Positions 1 to 12,500 of a stretch of DNA of 64,000 bases are shown here, one piece after another. The position numbers were made by a program, and so were the translations under genes. The stretch lies in NCBI RefSeq assembly GCF_964204645.1, contig NC_134034.1:12653962-12717961 (forward strand), in the 5' to 3' direction. This stretch comes from Tubulanus polymorphus (Eukaryota; Nemertea; Palaeonemertea; Tubulaniformes; Tubulanidae). The number at the start of each line of letters is the position of its first letter. The first letter of the stretch is position 1. A model generated the notes under the pieces. The model ran no database searches. It was not told the DNA's origin and saw only the letters and a list, made by a program, of their open reading frames with translations.

Positions 1-18
1 CAGTGGATAGTTGACATA

Positions 19-142
19 AGCCGCGATCACACGTGCATTTTTGGCCCGTGCCAAATTTGGCCCGGAACAACTGTTCACACGGTTGCCAAATGGGCCGGGG
101 CTTGTTTGGCCCGGGCCAAAAAGTCTCCGTGTGAACGCGGCT
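19..142. mobile_element. 124-bp foldback element nested in a family B element, ATA target duplication
   Basis: Terminal inverted repeats AGCCGCGATCACACG (19-33) and CGTGTGAACGCGGCT (128-142), with an inner TTTTTGGCCCG/CGGGCCAAAAA pair. ATA flanks both sides (16-18, 143-145). The surrounding family B sequence has an uninterrupted counterpart at 29780-29800 (GACATAGTGAC), so this is an insertion with its empty site. No coding capacity. Confidence 0.85.
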
Positions 143-991
143 ATAGTGACAATTAAAAGTCTATTGTTACTAAGGTATTTATCCGCTGGTTATCTTTAAC
201 CGACCTTTGAGCGACTGACCAACTGATTGGAAATAAAATGGTTTCCTTACAACGGGATCCTCTCAATTTCCTCCTATGACATCACCGATCACTGACAGTT
301 TTGATGATGTCATAGTGGGGTTTATGAACGTGAACGTGGCCATTTTTCTGCGAGGCTTTATGCATATATACAGGGACTCGGTCGTTTATTTGTGAATCAG
401 TCGCGATCGCTGCATTCGTTCATCGATTCACAAATATTTGAACTGAAATTGAATTTTAAAATTAACGGTCGTTTAACTGTAAAATTTAAATGTTTAGCTA
501 GTTATCGACGTCCGCTTACTTACAGAGATATTGTCGTCCGAGACGACGCGATAAAGTTTTTTGCGTTTCAATTCTTCTATCTTTAGATGTCGAATGGTTT
601 CTTTCGGGCCAGTTGTTCGGTCACATGACTCGAAGTTAATTCTTGATACGCGTTGTAGATCGAAGTCGCTACTGAACAACTGGTGCCCGAATCTTTAAAT
701 TTCAGTCTTACAAATTCGTTTAAGTTTTGACTATAAACATAAAACTAAGAATTCAACTAAGAATTTCAGATTCATTTGATTAAATAAAATTTGTACCGGT
801 AAATGTCAGAAATAAACTTGTCACGATGCTTGAATGAATTTCACATATAGGCTATATATACATGTACGCGTGCGCATAATTAGCACACTAGCGCCATCTA
901 TCTACGACTATATGAATTAAAAGCTGATCACGTCTGCTCTGTTCTCACTGTATCTCACTCACTCTCTCACTGTTACTCCTCACTCACGCAG

Positions 992-3900
992 ATCGACTCG
1001 GCTCGTACACTGAGTCCGTCGACGGCAGCCAGTGGTCGCTGAAAGAATCCATGAAGTCACACGACGGCGACGACCTTGACGATGACCTTGACAAACAGGG
1101 TATGTCGTTATCTATATTTGGTAGGTGTTGTGAAACTCCCGTTTTTTTTTTAATTTCATTTTTCCGCCGTCGCCAGATGCACGCCGTCCAGATGCACGCA
1201 CTGTGCTAGCGTAGCAGACGCGCTGCACTGGTGCAGCAGACGCTCTCAACACTCCACGCATGTTCGTAGATGTAGTTTGATGTGATGTTTAGAACCCTTG
1301 AATCCAGTTCTTCAGTTCACACGGTTCAATGTGACTCTCTTAATGTTAAAATCAGTTCATTCGCGAATGTTTTTAATTTCGGGAGTCGAATTCTAAACCG
1401 AAGAACCGAGATTTAAAAAAAAGCATTTCAACTTTATTTGTATCATTGCAACTATTTGTGTTTGTTCATTGTCTCCGTCAATATACTACCCCTCCCCTCC
1501 TCCAGTCTGTTTCGTTTTGATTTAATCACTCCACCTATTGACAAATGATGGTACTATAAACCCGGCTATGTAACCCCCTCCCTTAGTGAATATAAGTGGC
1601 CTGTTTGTCTTGGTGATTGGTATTTTATGTCTATGTCTGATCTCAGGTTTCTGAATATATTTTTATATTTTTATTCTTGTGTTTGTAGAGGCAGCTATTG
1701 TTGTATCGATTCCCGTTTCAGTCTGTTTTTGTGTATTGCATCGAGCACGTATCACACCTATCCGTCGCACGGCTTGCTTCAACGCAACTCAGTAGAATAT
1801 TGTCTAGTTCAGAAATTCACCAAATTTTACAAAACTTTTTCTTCTTACAGAGCAGGGAATCGATAAGAATTGGTTTGATAGTTTGATTTTAATCAGTCTG
1901 GATCCAGTTTCACGGTTCGTGATTAGAATTCGACCGTTTGAGGGTTAAATCGTAAATTAAGAACTGTAGGACTGGATCCCGACAATACAGGGGCTGCGGT
2001 TACTCAAAGGTTGGTTAAAGATAATCGGTGGTTAGATACCATAGTAACGATGAACTTTTGATTGTCACTATGTCAACCATCCACTGGTTAGCTTTAACCA
2101 ACTTTTCAGCAACTGCCGCCCCGACCGATAGTCCAATCTGTATCTGAAATAGTCATAGGAGATTCAAATGAAGACCCTATCGGTATTTTTTCTTTATAAG
2201 TCAGCGCACTAATCGATGTTTCAAATGTGTTTTAGGCGATAACGATTTTGCCGAGGTTTACGACTACGTCGGCCAGCAGGCGGCAGCATCGGCCGCGGCG
2301 TACAGCTCGAACACGACGACCGAGTATAAAGACTACGGTAACGATATAATCGGCGAGTGTACGGCGTTGTACGATTACGCGGCGACGCAGAGCGATGAGT
2401 TATCACTGAGACAAGGTAAACACATTCCCGTCTGCTGCTTATTGCGATTAGTTTCTCAAACAAATGCTAGAGTGCGCCACTGTATGGTGTTAGATATCTC
2501 CCTAATACCGGTTTATATGATACAGTGTGCGATTAAATATTCAAGTCGCAGCCGTCTGCTGCTTATTGCGATTAGTTTCTCAAACAAATGCTAGAGTGCG
2601 CCACTGTATGGTGTTAGATATCTCCCTAATACCGGTTTATATGATACAGTGTGTGATTAAATATTCAAGTCGCAGCCGTCTGCTGCTTATTGCGATTAGT
2701 TTCTCAAACAAATGCTAGAGTGCGCCACTGTATGGTGTTAGATATCTCCCTAATACCGGTTTATATGATACAGTGTGCGATTAAATGTTCAAGTCGCAGC
2801 CCTTTGTAAACAGCTCGAATAGGGGAAATGTTTGATGAGTGAGGTGTGGAATATAGTCCCGCTTCATGAAAAAGCTTAAGCTTAAAATGATTCAGTTTGT
2901 CCTCATTTTTCCTTTGATTTCAAGAGAAATTCGCCCAAATTAACTGCTCGCAGAAAACCTATTTTCGTACCTGACGATAGCAACTAAACCAACAAGTTTA
3001 ACTGTTTCTCATGAAACTGGGGCCTGAAATATAAGATCATTACTACAATAGGGTGCGCCACTTTATGGTGTTATATATAAAAGGTGTAGGCACTAATAGT
3101 TACAGGTGATTTGTCTCTTATTGCTCAGTTTATATGGATGAGGTGAGTGAGTGATAGGGAGGTTTATCCCCCCTCGAAGGTCTGAGTGCTAGAGGGGGAG
3201 GGGAAGTTTTTAAATGTTGTCTGTATGTTTTGATATAGAAGATTTATTTTGACTATAATCGCGCCCCAGTTGGCCCCCGCCTCACCCCCTCCCCCTAAAA
3301 CTTCTTTTCGTTCGAATTCACTAAAGAATGATTTTAGTTATAATTTTGTCGAGCACAATAACACTCTTGAAGCAGAAATTACGTCACATGACTGAACATG
3401 AGTGACGTATTATAGCTCCGCCCCTATTTACGACTCATCTACGTGCTTGGCTTGTATGATATTAGCTTGCATTGAAAGTTGGAACGGCCAGAATTCAGTT
3501 GTTAACTGCATGATAAAACAGCTTCGAGAATCATTTCATATCGTTGTAATTAGGATGAAACGGACTGTGGTCCGGGGGTCGATCCAGAGCCCCCTTAAAC
3601 CAGGGAGCAGTCTGAATTAAGCCCGTTATAAGCCCCGGCCCTGGATCTACCCCTGGCGAGCGATGGATGTGCTGTAATTTCACACAGAATCACCTGTCAT
3701 TCATTGATACATGTTACTGTTAGTGCTTACACCTTCGTACATGATCAAACTTCATCACATTTCAATTATTTCATTTTGTATAGACTCGATTTCAGCATGT
3801 GGTCAATAACTGACCAGTAACTGACCAGTGGCTGGTCAGCTACTGGTCAGCAGATGTATAATTGATTTAGATTTAATCTTCATTGTCCAATAGATTGCTT

Positions 3901-4424
3901 GCCAATGATATTCTCAAATTAAAATCCCTCAGAATCAGATCCCTCCCTCCTACCTTGCTGCTTCTCTCTGCATTCCTCCCTCTGTCCTGTCCTTCCCTGA
4001 CTCCCTACTCTACCTACCTCCCTCCCTGCCTCCTCTCTATCCCTCTTTTCCTCCCTATTACCTGCCTCCCTCCCTCCCCTCACTCCCTATTTCCCTCTTT
4101 CCACTCTCCCCCCTGCCCCCATTACCTGCCTCCATCCCTCTTTTCCTCCCTATTTCCATCCATACCTGCCTCCCTCCCTCCCCTCGTTCCCTATTTTCCT
4201 CTTTCCACTCACCCTGTCCCTCCCTCTTTATCCCCCCAGATTTCAGTTCAATACAAATTATCCTTGAAAAATATTAAATATCAGATTTTGCTGTTTTTGT
4301 AGGAGACGTGATACAGATCATCCACAAACACGAGGACGGCTGGTGGTACGGCGAAAAACCCGATAAATCACGCGGAATGATACCAGCTACTTACGTTACC
4401 GAGGTCAACAATACGAACAGTTAA
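992..4424 (+). CDS. C-terminal part of an SH3-domain protein (3 exons, 5' end outside window)
   Basis: Three exons join in one frame: 992-1099, 2236-2415 and 4303-4424 (stop TAA 4422-4424). All borders are AG/GT and both junctions split a Gly codon after its first base. The first exon is acidic and hydrophilic. The second ends in ALYDYAATQSDELSLRQ and the third continues GDVIQIIHKHEDGWWYG...GMIPATYV, which together form one SH3 domain: ALYDY motif, acidic RT loop, the Trp pair and the final P-x-x-YV. SH3 domains bind proline-rich PxxP peptides. Only about nine residues follow the domain, so it is C-terminal, as in PSTPIP1-like F-BAR adaptors and many other scaffolds. I cannot name the family from one SH3 domain. 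Earlier exons must lie left of the window or in its first kilobase, where I could not identify one. The 5' and 3' parts of this gene's introns carry repeats described separately. Confidence 0.85.
1990..2122. mobile_element. Foldback element, family B (MITE-like)
   Basis: Ends GGGGCTGCGGTTACT and its complement AACTGCCGCCCC, with AAAGGTTGGTTAAAG / TTTAACCAACTTTTC inside. Other members: 1-230 (split by the nested element), 6231-6376, about 29740-29850 (partial) and 61229-61359. Confidence 0.8.
2430..2801 (+). repeat. Three 124-bp tandem repeats next to a splice donor
   Basis: Units start at 2430, 2554 and 2678 (GTCTGCTGCTTATTGCGATT...) and are nearly identical. The first begins 14 bases after the GT donor at 2416 in the SH3 gene. 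A related fragment (GGGTGCGCCACTTTATGGTGTTA) occurs at 3052-3075. Confidence 0.9.
2853..3025. mobile_element. Foldback element, family H
   Basis: Left end GCTTCATGAAAAAGCTTAAG, right end CTCATGAAACTGGGGCC, plus the internal word TTGTCCTCAT. Other copies: 41753-41885, 61359-61472 and 62328-62463. Confidence 0.65.
3930..4235 (+). repeat. CT-rich low-complexity tract in the SH3-gene intron
   Basis: Irregular CCTCCCTCCC-type sequence lying 70-370 bp before the acceptor at 4302. Opens a long spurious frame rich in Pro, Leu and Ser. Confidence 0.85.
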
Positions 4425-4681
4425 CGATAACCGTTACCGTAGTAACGCGATACGATGTCATCAAACGTACAACTTATACTCCACCGACGCTACGTGGATT
4501 CTGATTGGCTGATATTTATAAACGATAACAGTTTAATTGACTTAGAATAGTTCATATAGTTCGTAGTGTGCTGTGGGGTATATCGTTTGTCGTAGTGGCC
4601 ACCAGATGGCGCGTGCAGTGGTCGGTGTATAGTCTATTGGTCAGTGATTGGTCAGTGAAAGTGTGATTTTGTAAAATAAAA
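4425..4681 (+). other. 3' UTR of the SH3 gene with candidate poly(A) signal
   Basis: Non-coding sequence directly after the stop. AATAAA occurs near 4675-4680 and is a plausible polyadenylation signal. A CTCF-like word, CCACCAGATGGCGCG, lies at 4599-4613. Other AATAAA words near 6028, 6119 and 8400 could serve longer transcripts, so the true end is uncertain. Confidence 0.4.
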
Positions 4682-4992
4682 TAGGTCGGACAATATTTCT
4701 AGTCAAGCTCTGAATTCTTGAGCATTCTGAACCATGGAGAGACAAGAATTACTCAGCTAAGGAATTGTGGGATATCGAATCTGCTCTGCTCCAATCAGCT
4801 TTCTGCTCAGATTTACATAAATATACTTATAACCAATCGGATCTGTTGTGCTCAGATCTCGACGACGAAGCGTCTGCTTAAAACTCGATGAATTTGTGGA
4901 ATTTATTAGAAATGAACTGTGAACAGTCTGTGAATTCGAAAACATTTTCAACTCTAAAAACTGTGTTTTCTAATCTACTTCTTGTACTTAGC

Positions 4993-5023
<31 letters not shown>

Positions 5024-5215
5024 AATTATGATATTATAATTTACTTGTTGGAATATTCTGCAGAATTAAATGTGTATCCTTGTGGACATAGTTCCACACA
5101 ATTCAGGACCCAGTTCCAAAGTTGCGAGTTAATTGATTTGAAGTGAACTACAGTCAACACCCGATGGACTGCACTGATTGTACTGATATCAGTGACTTAG
5201 GATTTCAGCAGTATC

Positions 5216-5587
5216 GGGGTCCAGTGGCTTAGTCATGGCTTAGATTCAAGTCCATCCTTAGCTCATTTTGGTTCTAAGTCCAATCTAACAGCTTGAGACC
5301 AGTCTAAGCTCATTTTGGTTCTATAACAAATCTAACAACTTAAGACCAGTCTAAGCTCATTTTGGTTCTATAACCAATCTAACAACTTAAGACCGGTCTA
5401 AGCTGATTTTGGTTCTATAACCAATCTAACAACTTGAGACCAAGTCTAAGCTCATTTTGGTTCTAAGTCCAATCTAACAGCTTAAGACCAGCCTCAGTTG
5501 ATTTTTTGGTTCTATAGCCAATCTATCAATTTAAGACCAAGTCTTAAGATTTAAGATCACTTTTAGACTAAAGTCACAACTGGGCCC
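5216..5587. mobile_element. Foldback element, family A, with internal 47-bp tandem expansion
   Basis: Ends GGGGTCCAGTGGCTTAGTCATGGCTTA and AAGTCACAACTGGGCCC match family A termini (GGGGCCRGTTGCATAGTCAT). Single-copy family A members such as 48076-48215 contain one TTGTTAGATTGGCTATAGAACCAA core; here that core is repeated about six times. Confidence 0.8.
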
Positions 5588-6230
5588 TGGCGTTGCCGGT
5601 GAGAATAGCAGTAGTTTCGGGCGGTTGACTACAATTTCAACTGAAATCTAACGGTAAAATACGTGGAACTGAAACCAGGGTCGACGAAAACCAGAGAAAA
5701 TCAATGCAAAATGTTGAACCATGCTAAATCGATGTAATAATCATCTATCTGCGAAAAGTGATGATAGACGAAGAATAGTTTTTGCACTTTTTTCTCTCAT
5801 AAATGTTTTATAAATGTTTGATTCGAATCAATGCAATATTGAAATGAGGACCAGAGAATGATGAAACGTGTTGTGTGTATATTTCGATGAACGGAGATTC
5901 TGCCGTTTTAAATTTTACCCGCGCGCCACAATTTTCCATGACGTAATTTTAAGACGAAATGATTGTCGGCGTTTGATGAATTATGTGACTACCCCACCGG
6001 ACCGGTGCTTGCGCCGTGTCTTATAGAAAATAAAACCTAAAAAATAGCTCGAAACGGCTGTAATTTATTTTTGCAAGTTTCAAGCGTAAAAGAAATGCGA
6101 ATTTCTGTCGCACGTAGAAAATAAATTGTGGCTAGTTTGAATCTGGTATGAAATGTGGCTTATAGATTAATTCATATTTCCTAATTTATTCATCAAAATG
6201 TTCGTAAAAGTTTGGCTTCTATCTATACCC

Positions 6231-6376
6231 GGAGGTCAGTATAGCTGAAAAGTTGGTAAAGGTTTGATCACCACCAGTGGATAACCGACTTATAGTGACG
6301 ACAATAAAAACTCTATTTTCACCTCGATGATTTGTTCAACCGGTCGACTACAAACAACTTTAAGTAACTGACCCCC
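6231..6376. mobile_element. Foldback element, family B
   Basis: Shares AAAAGTTGGTAAAG, ACCAGTGGATAACCGACTTA and TAGTGACGACAATAAAAACTC with the other family B copies. Lies in the spacer between the SH3 gene and BRCA1. Confidence 0.7.
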
Positions 6377-8882
6377 GTAATGGATGTTTACTGAAGGTCA
6401 CACTCCGAGTTGGTAGGAACAGACGGATTCTTGTAGTTTCTAATGATTAAAGTTGTTTAATGATTTTATACTATGTACAGTTAGTTATTGCCGGTGTCAG
6501 TCTGAAGACTTTAATCAAAGCATTTTCATTTTTATTTTTGAGTCACAATTATTTTCATCGTTTGTATTATGAATTTCTGCTTTTTAGTTCGTTGTTGAAT
6601 TATGTACGAATATAATTTATTTAATTTACGGATGTTGCACCAATCACACAGCAGACTACGTGCTACGAGTAACTATGGTGATCCGAATTTACCCCGATGA
6701 CAGAAGGGGTTTTTAGGTTATTTACATTGCGCATATAAACTGAATGCTTTCGGGAACCAGTTCCACAAATGTTGTGAAAGATTTTAATTTACTAGAATTA
6801 AAACGTTTTGCACCATGGGATCCTGAACAGTGAATTGTTCTCTAGGAAAGTGAAGTAAAATGAATTTAAGTGAACGTGTTTGAATATTGTATGTACTGGT
6901 GACATATTTATCAATTAATTCACTCAGAATCTCCGAGACCCATACTTACACATTAGTGTATATGGGCACTGAGGCCCAGGGTACAGGTGCTAAGGCACTG
7001 AGACCCCGAGGGCACAGACCGAGTGTACAGACACAAAGGCCCACACAGGCGATGAGACCCATAGTACGGGCACTAGGGCCGAATGTACAGGCATTGAGGT
7101 TGCAAACCACTGCCAAACTGGAGTTTCTAGAATAGAAAATATTAGAACCATTTTTCACTGGTTTCAAATCAGAATTTCTCTAAGCTTAATACAAATAGAT
7201 CAAAGTCTTAATGAAGTGACTATATGTGTGAGGTAGGTGCTTGGGGACTGGGATAGATAAATAGTACCGATGCAGTAATTTGTGATTCTATATGTGTGTA
7301 TGAGTGATTCAAGTTCTGTACGTTCAACGTATTCTGATTTAGTTTCAATTTGTGGCGTGAGAATATTGTGTACATTTTGTATAAAAAGCTGTAATCTCTG
7401 AATCTCTGTATATTGATACTATACTCTACTATAAGCTACCGGTACGCTATAATGTTTGTATATTTTGTGTGTGCCAAGGTCATCGATGCAATTGTTAAAT
7501 AATTTCGCCTCTGCCAACGCTGTTCATAATGATGTTGTTATGTTTTTGTTAACGAAGTTCACGCTGGACTCGAGAGAGTGTCGGGGAAGATTTACGCGGG
7601 CCAGGGACGAAATTGGACCCGGAACTTCCCTCGAACTGTGCGCTTCATCTGTGGTTGCAAATGAGACTCGAGATATCTTGTAGGAGCAAAGAGAACTAGC
7701 CCGAGGCTATGGCAACTAGTCCAATACTGGAATCTAGCCCAAGACTATGTAATTTAGCCCAGTACTATGGGGTCCCATCAAGTACTATGGAATCTAGCCC
7801 AAAACTATGGAATTTAGCCTGGTTACTTTCGGATCAAACCCAGTGCTATGGAATCTAGCCCCAGACTATGTCAACTAGCCCAAGACAATGGTATTTAGCC
7901 TGGTACTATGGGATCCAACCCAGTACTATGGGATCTTGGAGTGATCATTTGAAATTTCAAATGATTACTCCAATATGGGAGCATGCCCAGTACTATGGAA
8001 TCTAGCCCAAGACAATGGTATTTAGCCTGGTACTATGTGATCTAACCCAGTAGTATGGAATATAGCCCAGGCTGCGAAAACAAGCCCAGTATTATGGAAG
8101 CTAGCCTAGTCGAATACTATTGAGATATCTCTCGAGTGGAACAGTTATTGCTTAGTTCCTCAAAATGTGAACTGAACAGACGTTGAGTCTACCGTGTATT
8201 ATTGCTGCTCTCTGCTTTCCGGTCAAATTGTGCCTCGTCTTTAAGCGAGAATTTATTGTGATTTACTTTGTAATTTAGATTGTAAATTTCATTTGGATAA
8301 TTAATTAATTAATTAATTGATAATAATTAACGATATGATTGTACGATGGAATCAACAATTAATTGAATATGAATTTGTAAATAGAAACGAAATATGAAAA
8401 AATAAAACTAAATTCTTATGTAAAAATCTGTTTGGAACTAGTATTTTTTCAAATGGCAGTTGAGGATATTTGGACCCACAAAAGAGCTATTCCCAACCAG
8501 GACCCTACAAGTTTTTATCATAAAAATGTACACTTATAAAAATATCTTTGTTGAGGTGTAATCTCAAACGTCGGTCTACTTTTTAGAAGGAGGATACTTT
8601 GACCGCAATTAAAACGCTTAAAATAATTTTAGATCATAGATGATTACTAATTCTGAAAGTGTTCGAAATTACGGATTCGAACCGGTCGGTCTCGATCGAG
8701 TGTCGTAAGTCGTAAGTCTGATGTCTGATGATGATCACGAGTGGCGGGTTCGAATCCCACATTAAACCACGCGCCCACGGTGACTACGAATTTACCATCA
8801 CACGTGAACGCGGAAATATTATGAAACATTTTAGGCTCGACAGAGTTTTCGCCAGAAATCGAAATCGTTCGTAAACGTCGAA

Positions 8883-9521
8883 ATGACGACAGAAAACTTT
8901 GTCGGACTCGTTCAGAAAAATCTCGAATGCTCGATATGGTGAGTCTAGAATAAACAACTTCTGCTGCTAATTACGTCACGATAGAAACTCAACTTTAATG
9001 CAACAAAGTCAAATTCAATCAATCAAAAATGTGGCTTTAATTGCGATTTTAATTGCCGTTTCACGTCTTAAATGACGACCGTTTTTATTTCATTATAGTT
9101 TAGATGTGATGATAAATCCAGTAACGACAAAATGTTCTCACACTTACTGCAGGTAAATGATTTGGATGATGGTGATGAGGTTCATTCCCCCTCCACTCCC
9201 CGCCCAGCATATGCCTCCTGTCTGTCTGTGTGACCCTGATCCTCTTTCTCTTTCAGACATTGCATTCTACGGCATATCGCAAGCTGGAAGAAATCTCAGA
9301 GTAAAATCATTATGTGTCCGTTGTGTAAAACGTCAATCACGAGACGGTAATCAATAAATACAAACACAGATGACACGTGAAGAAGTCTCTGATTGATCGA
9401 ATTCTAACTGACTGTATTATCAAATTTTTTGATTTCAGAGGTTTAACGCCGAGCGCTCATCTGAATAAATTACTCGCCTGTTTTCAGAATAAGGTCAATA
9501 AGAATGATACCGCTACTAACA
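8883..9521 (+). CDS. BRCA1: BRCA1 RING-domain exons 1-4
   Basis: These four small exons encode residues 1-94. The zinc-binding pattern is C-x2-C-x11-C-x-H-x2-C-x2-C-x17-C-x2-C. The loop between the sixth and seventh ligands is four residues longer than in human BRCA1 (x17 against x13). The Ile of the first C-S-I-C, which contacts the E2 enzyme in the human protein, is present. The following helix (SAHLNKLLACFQNKV) corresponds to the helical part that pairs with BARD1. This supports a working ligase; BARD1 itself is not in the window. Confidence 0.93.
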
Positions 9522-12500
9522 GTAAGTACAGTACTAGAACAGCTCACCAGGGGGCGACCTGGGATCCTCAAATTCTTGGCGTATACAGTGATGTCTCATA
9601 TCATGATTGTCCTCCTGAAAAGCTCACCAGGGGGCGTGCGGATCTACAGTCGTGCCTCGATGGTCTAGTGGGAAGATGCTGGCCCGGGTTCGAATACTGA
9701 TTGTCTTCTCTCTGAAAGTAGAATTGATTTCTAATAATTGCAGACGAACCCTCAGCTCGGCTGGACGAGGGTAATATCGATCCTCAGGAGGTGAATGACG
9801 CAATCAGACAAACACCTGAACCGCAGCAGCAGCAGCAGCAGCAGGATGATTTACCGGTATATGATAATTCTATCGATGAAGGTAAGGCAAAATAAGCACC
9901 GCCATTTTGCGTTGAATTCTGATCATTTTGACCTTGAAAAAAATCATTTCGTTTATTTGATTTTTTAACAGGTGCGGAGCAGACGACAACGACAGACGCT
10001 GGTAGCTCTTCTTCTACGACGAAAAAGAGCAAAAAGAAAAGAATAAGAAAGAAGAAGCAAACGGCATCGGAAACGGAAACACATGAAAATAACGATTTAA
10101 ATTCAATATCTGAAAATCAAAAGACGACAAAATCATCGAGTTCGAAAAAATCGGATCAAAGACAAATAATCAAATGTTTAAGTTCAAGCGATGACGACGA
10201 CGATGAGGAGTCGATGATTATAGAGGGCGCCACCGCCGCTCCTGAACAGAATAAATCGGTTTCGAAATCGATCGGGAATAAAATATTTACGAATCGCGAT
10301 TCATCGGCCGTCGTCGTGGAAACGAAAAAAGTGAAAATCGTGAAATCGAGCGAAAACGATCCGGACCGTGACGACCCGGACCGCGACGACCCGTACGCGT
10401 TTATGATGAGTCCGAGTAAATATTCGTCGACCCCTAAAAACGACAGCGCGAAAAAAACGAGGAAAAGTCGACGAAAAACGAAATTGCGTAAAAAACAAAA
10501 TACGTCGGACACGAACGAGGAGGCGATCGAACTATTTAAACTGACGCAGGTGGATAATTCACACCCCTCACAGGACTGTCTAGTCATCACATCCGAACGA
10601 GGAAACCGAACCGAGTCGAAAAAACGGAAAAAACATCGCGACGAAAATTACGACGATCTTTCCGCCGATACACTATCGAAAATATCGACGACAGACGAAA
10701 CCGTTTCCGAATCGGACGGGACAATCGACGTTATGGAGACCGGCGACGTTACGAAACGACGCTCGAAGAAAAAACGGAAAACGACGACGAAATCGGACGA
10801 AGAGAACGAAACGTTGAATTTACTTCGGATCAAGGATTTAAATGAGAAAATAAACGATGCCGAACTGAGCGAGTTAAACATCGCGACGCAACGGCCTTCA
10901 TCGCCGCAGTTACAACAGATGACGATCGAGACGTTGTTCAACAGTCAGAAACGACGAGGCGGTCGTCGTAGCGACGACGATCAGGAGAACACGCCTCCTC
11001 CGTCTGCCGTTAAACGGGCGAGAAATTCGAGCGGAAAACTGAATCTGAATCGATTTAAACCCGATGTGGAAAATGAGTCGAAGGAACGCGGAGAATTAGA
11101 CGGAGGCGAATCGTGTCGAATTGTCGTCGAAGCTCAGGTTCATCATGTCACCCCCGACAACCACCGTTACCAAACGTCAAACTCGACCGAAAGGAAAACT
11201 TCATCGGGGCGTTTGAAATCTAAGAAGAGTCGAAATAAAATAGTGGAATTTGATGAGATAGAGGAAATCGGTTCGATCGGTGCTCGCAAGGGGGCGCTAG
11301 AGTTCGTGGAGACTTCGAAACGACATTCGAAGAATTTGACAGATAGCGTTCATCGGGAAAATGAAACAAAAATAACTGAAAAACATATCGAACCAGGTCC
11401 GTCTACTGCAACTCCGGTTCTCTCTTCTCCAAATCAGGATTGGTCTGCTCCAACTCGGGCTCCGTCTGCTCCAGATCAGGCTCCATCTGCTCCAACTCAG
11501 GCTCCGTCTGCTGTGACTGCGTCTTTTGTAACTCCAGAAATGGCTGATTTAGATTACGACTATAGCAACGATATGTTCGATATTCCCCCCACTCCTGAAG
11601 TTGAAACCGATAATTTGCGCCTCGCGAAACTGGGTTTGATCAATTCCGGCAAAACGTTCGACGCCCAGAAGAATTTAGAGATTATAGATGGCGCTAATAA
11701 AGTCGTAGGTTCGGACGATGAAACTCAGGACCCGAGTTTGTTGCTGCAATCGGAATTTAGTGACGTAAATTCCGATCGTACTTATCCAGAAATGAAGAAA
11801 TCTTGTGATCGCTTGAATTCCGTCGCTGTTCATTCCGCGAACAAAAATCAAGTAGTCGATCGAAGCAACGAGAATGAAAACGGTTTGAAGAGTTTGAAAC
11901 GCCGTTTGAATTTAAACGATTCCGCGATCGGTAGCTCGGACGTCGAGTCGTCCCCGGAAACAATTAAAACGGGAGTACGCGCCGTACGAGGAATCAAACG
12001 AAGTTCGGCGAAAAAACAATTGACTAGAATATCGGATTTCGATCGTAAAAATTCGTCATCGACGACCGATGAGATTCCGTCTGCTTTCAACGCTACCACC
12101 AGCAGACGACGACAATCGGCAGAGACACCTAGTGGTGAGTCAAGCTACTAATGTGGATTAATCGTTCAAATTTTTTGTAAATGTTGCTGATTTTGTGTTT
12201 GTTTATTACAGTCGCACCTGCTGCATCTGAACCTGCTAACGGAATCAATCAGGAATTAGTCGCTGAAATAGAACGAATGAAGGCTAGAATCTGTGAATTA
12301 GAGGCCGCTTTAAAAGCTAAAGGTGAGAAAAAGAGATTCTGTTTATATTTCACCCGTACGGCTTAAGGGGCCATATCTATTTGAATTTGATTTTGTATGA
12401 TTTATAGATGAAGAGCTTGTGAATACGAGATCAGTCGTGATTTCAACAAGTAATGTTTGTACACCTACTGACAAGCACTCAGCGGCCCATGAGACTGGCT

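Larger units (their letters stand above)
4682..8882. other. Spacer between SH3 gene and BRCA1: repeats, no gene seen
   Basis: Contains a (GA)n run near 4992-5023, the family A array 5216-5587, a family B element, a family I fragment near 6750-6850, a GGCACTGAGGCCCAGG-type minisatellite at 6960-7090, irregular tandem repeats of AGCCCAGTACTATGGAATCT at 7690-8110, and a (TTAA)n run near 8300-8320. Between about 8670 and 8760 two words like a tRNA B box (GATTCGAACC, GGTTCGAATCC) face each other. I recognise no protein gene and no promoter. Confidence 0.7.

Noticed and set aside
3883-4302. 139-residue Pro/Leu/Ser frame
   Set aside because: CT-rich intron tract; it runs into the true acceptor in a different frame from the SH3 exon.
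9651-9697. Functional tRNA gene
   Set aside because: A and B boxes are too close and no anticodon arm or acceptor stem can pair.
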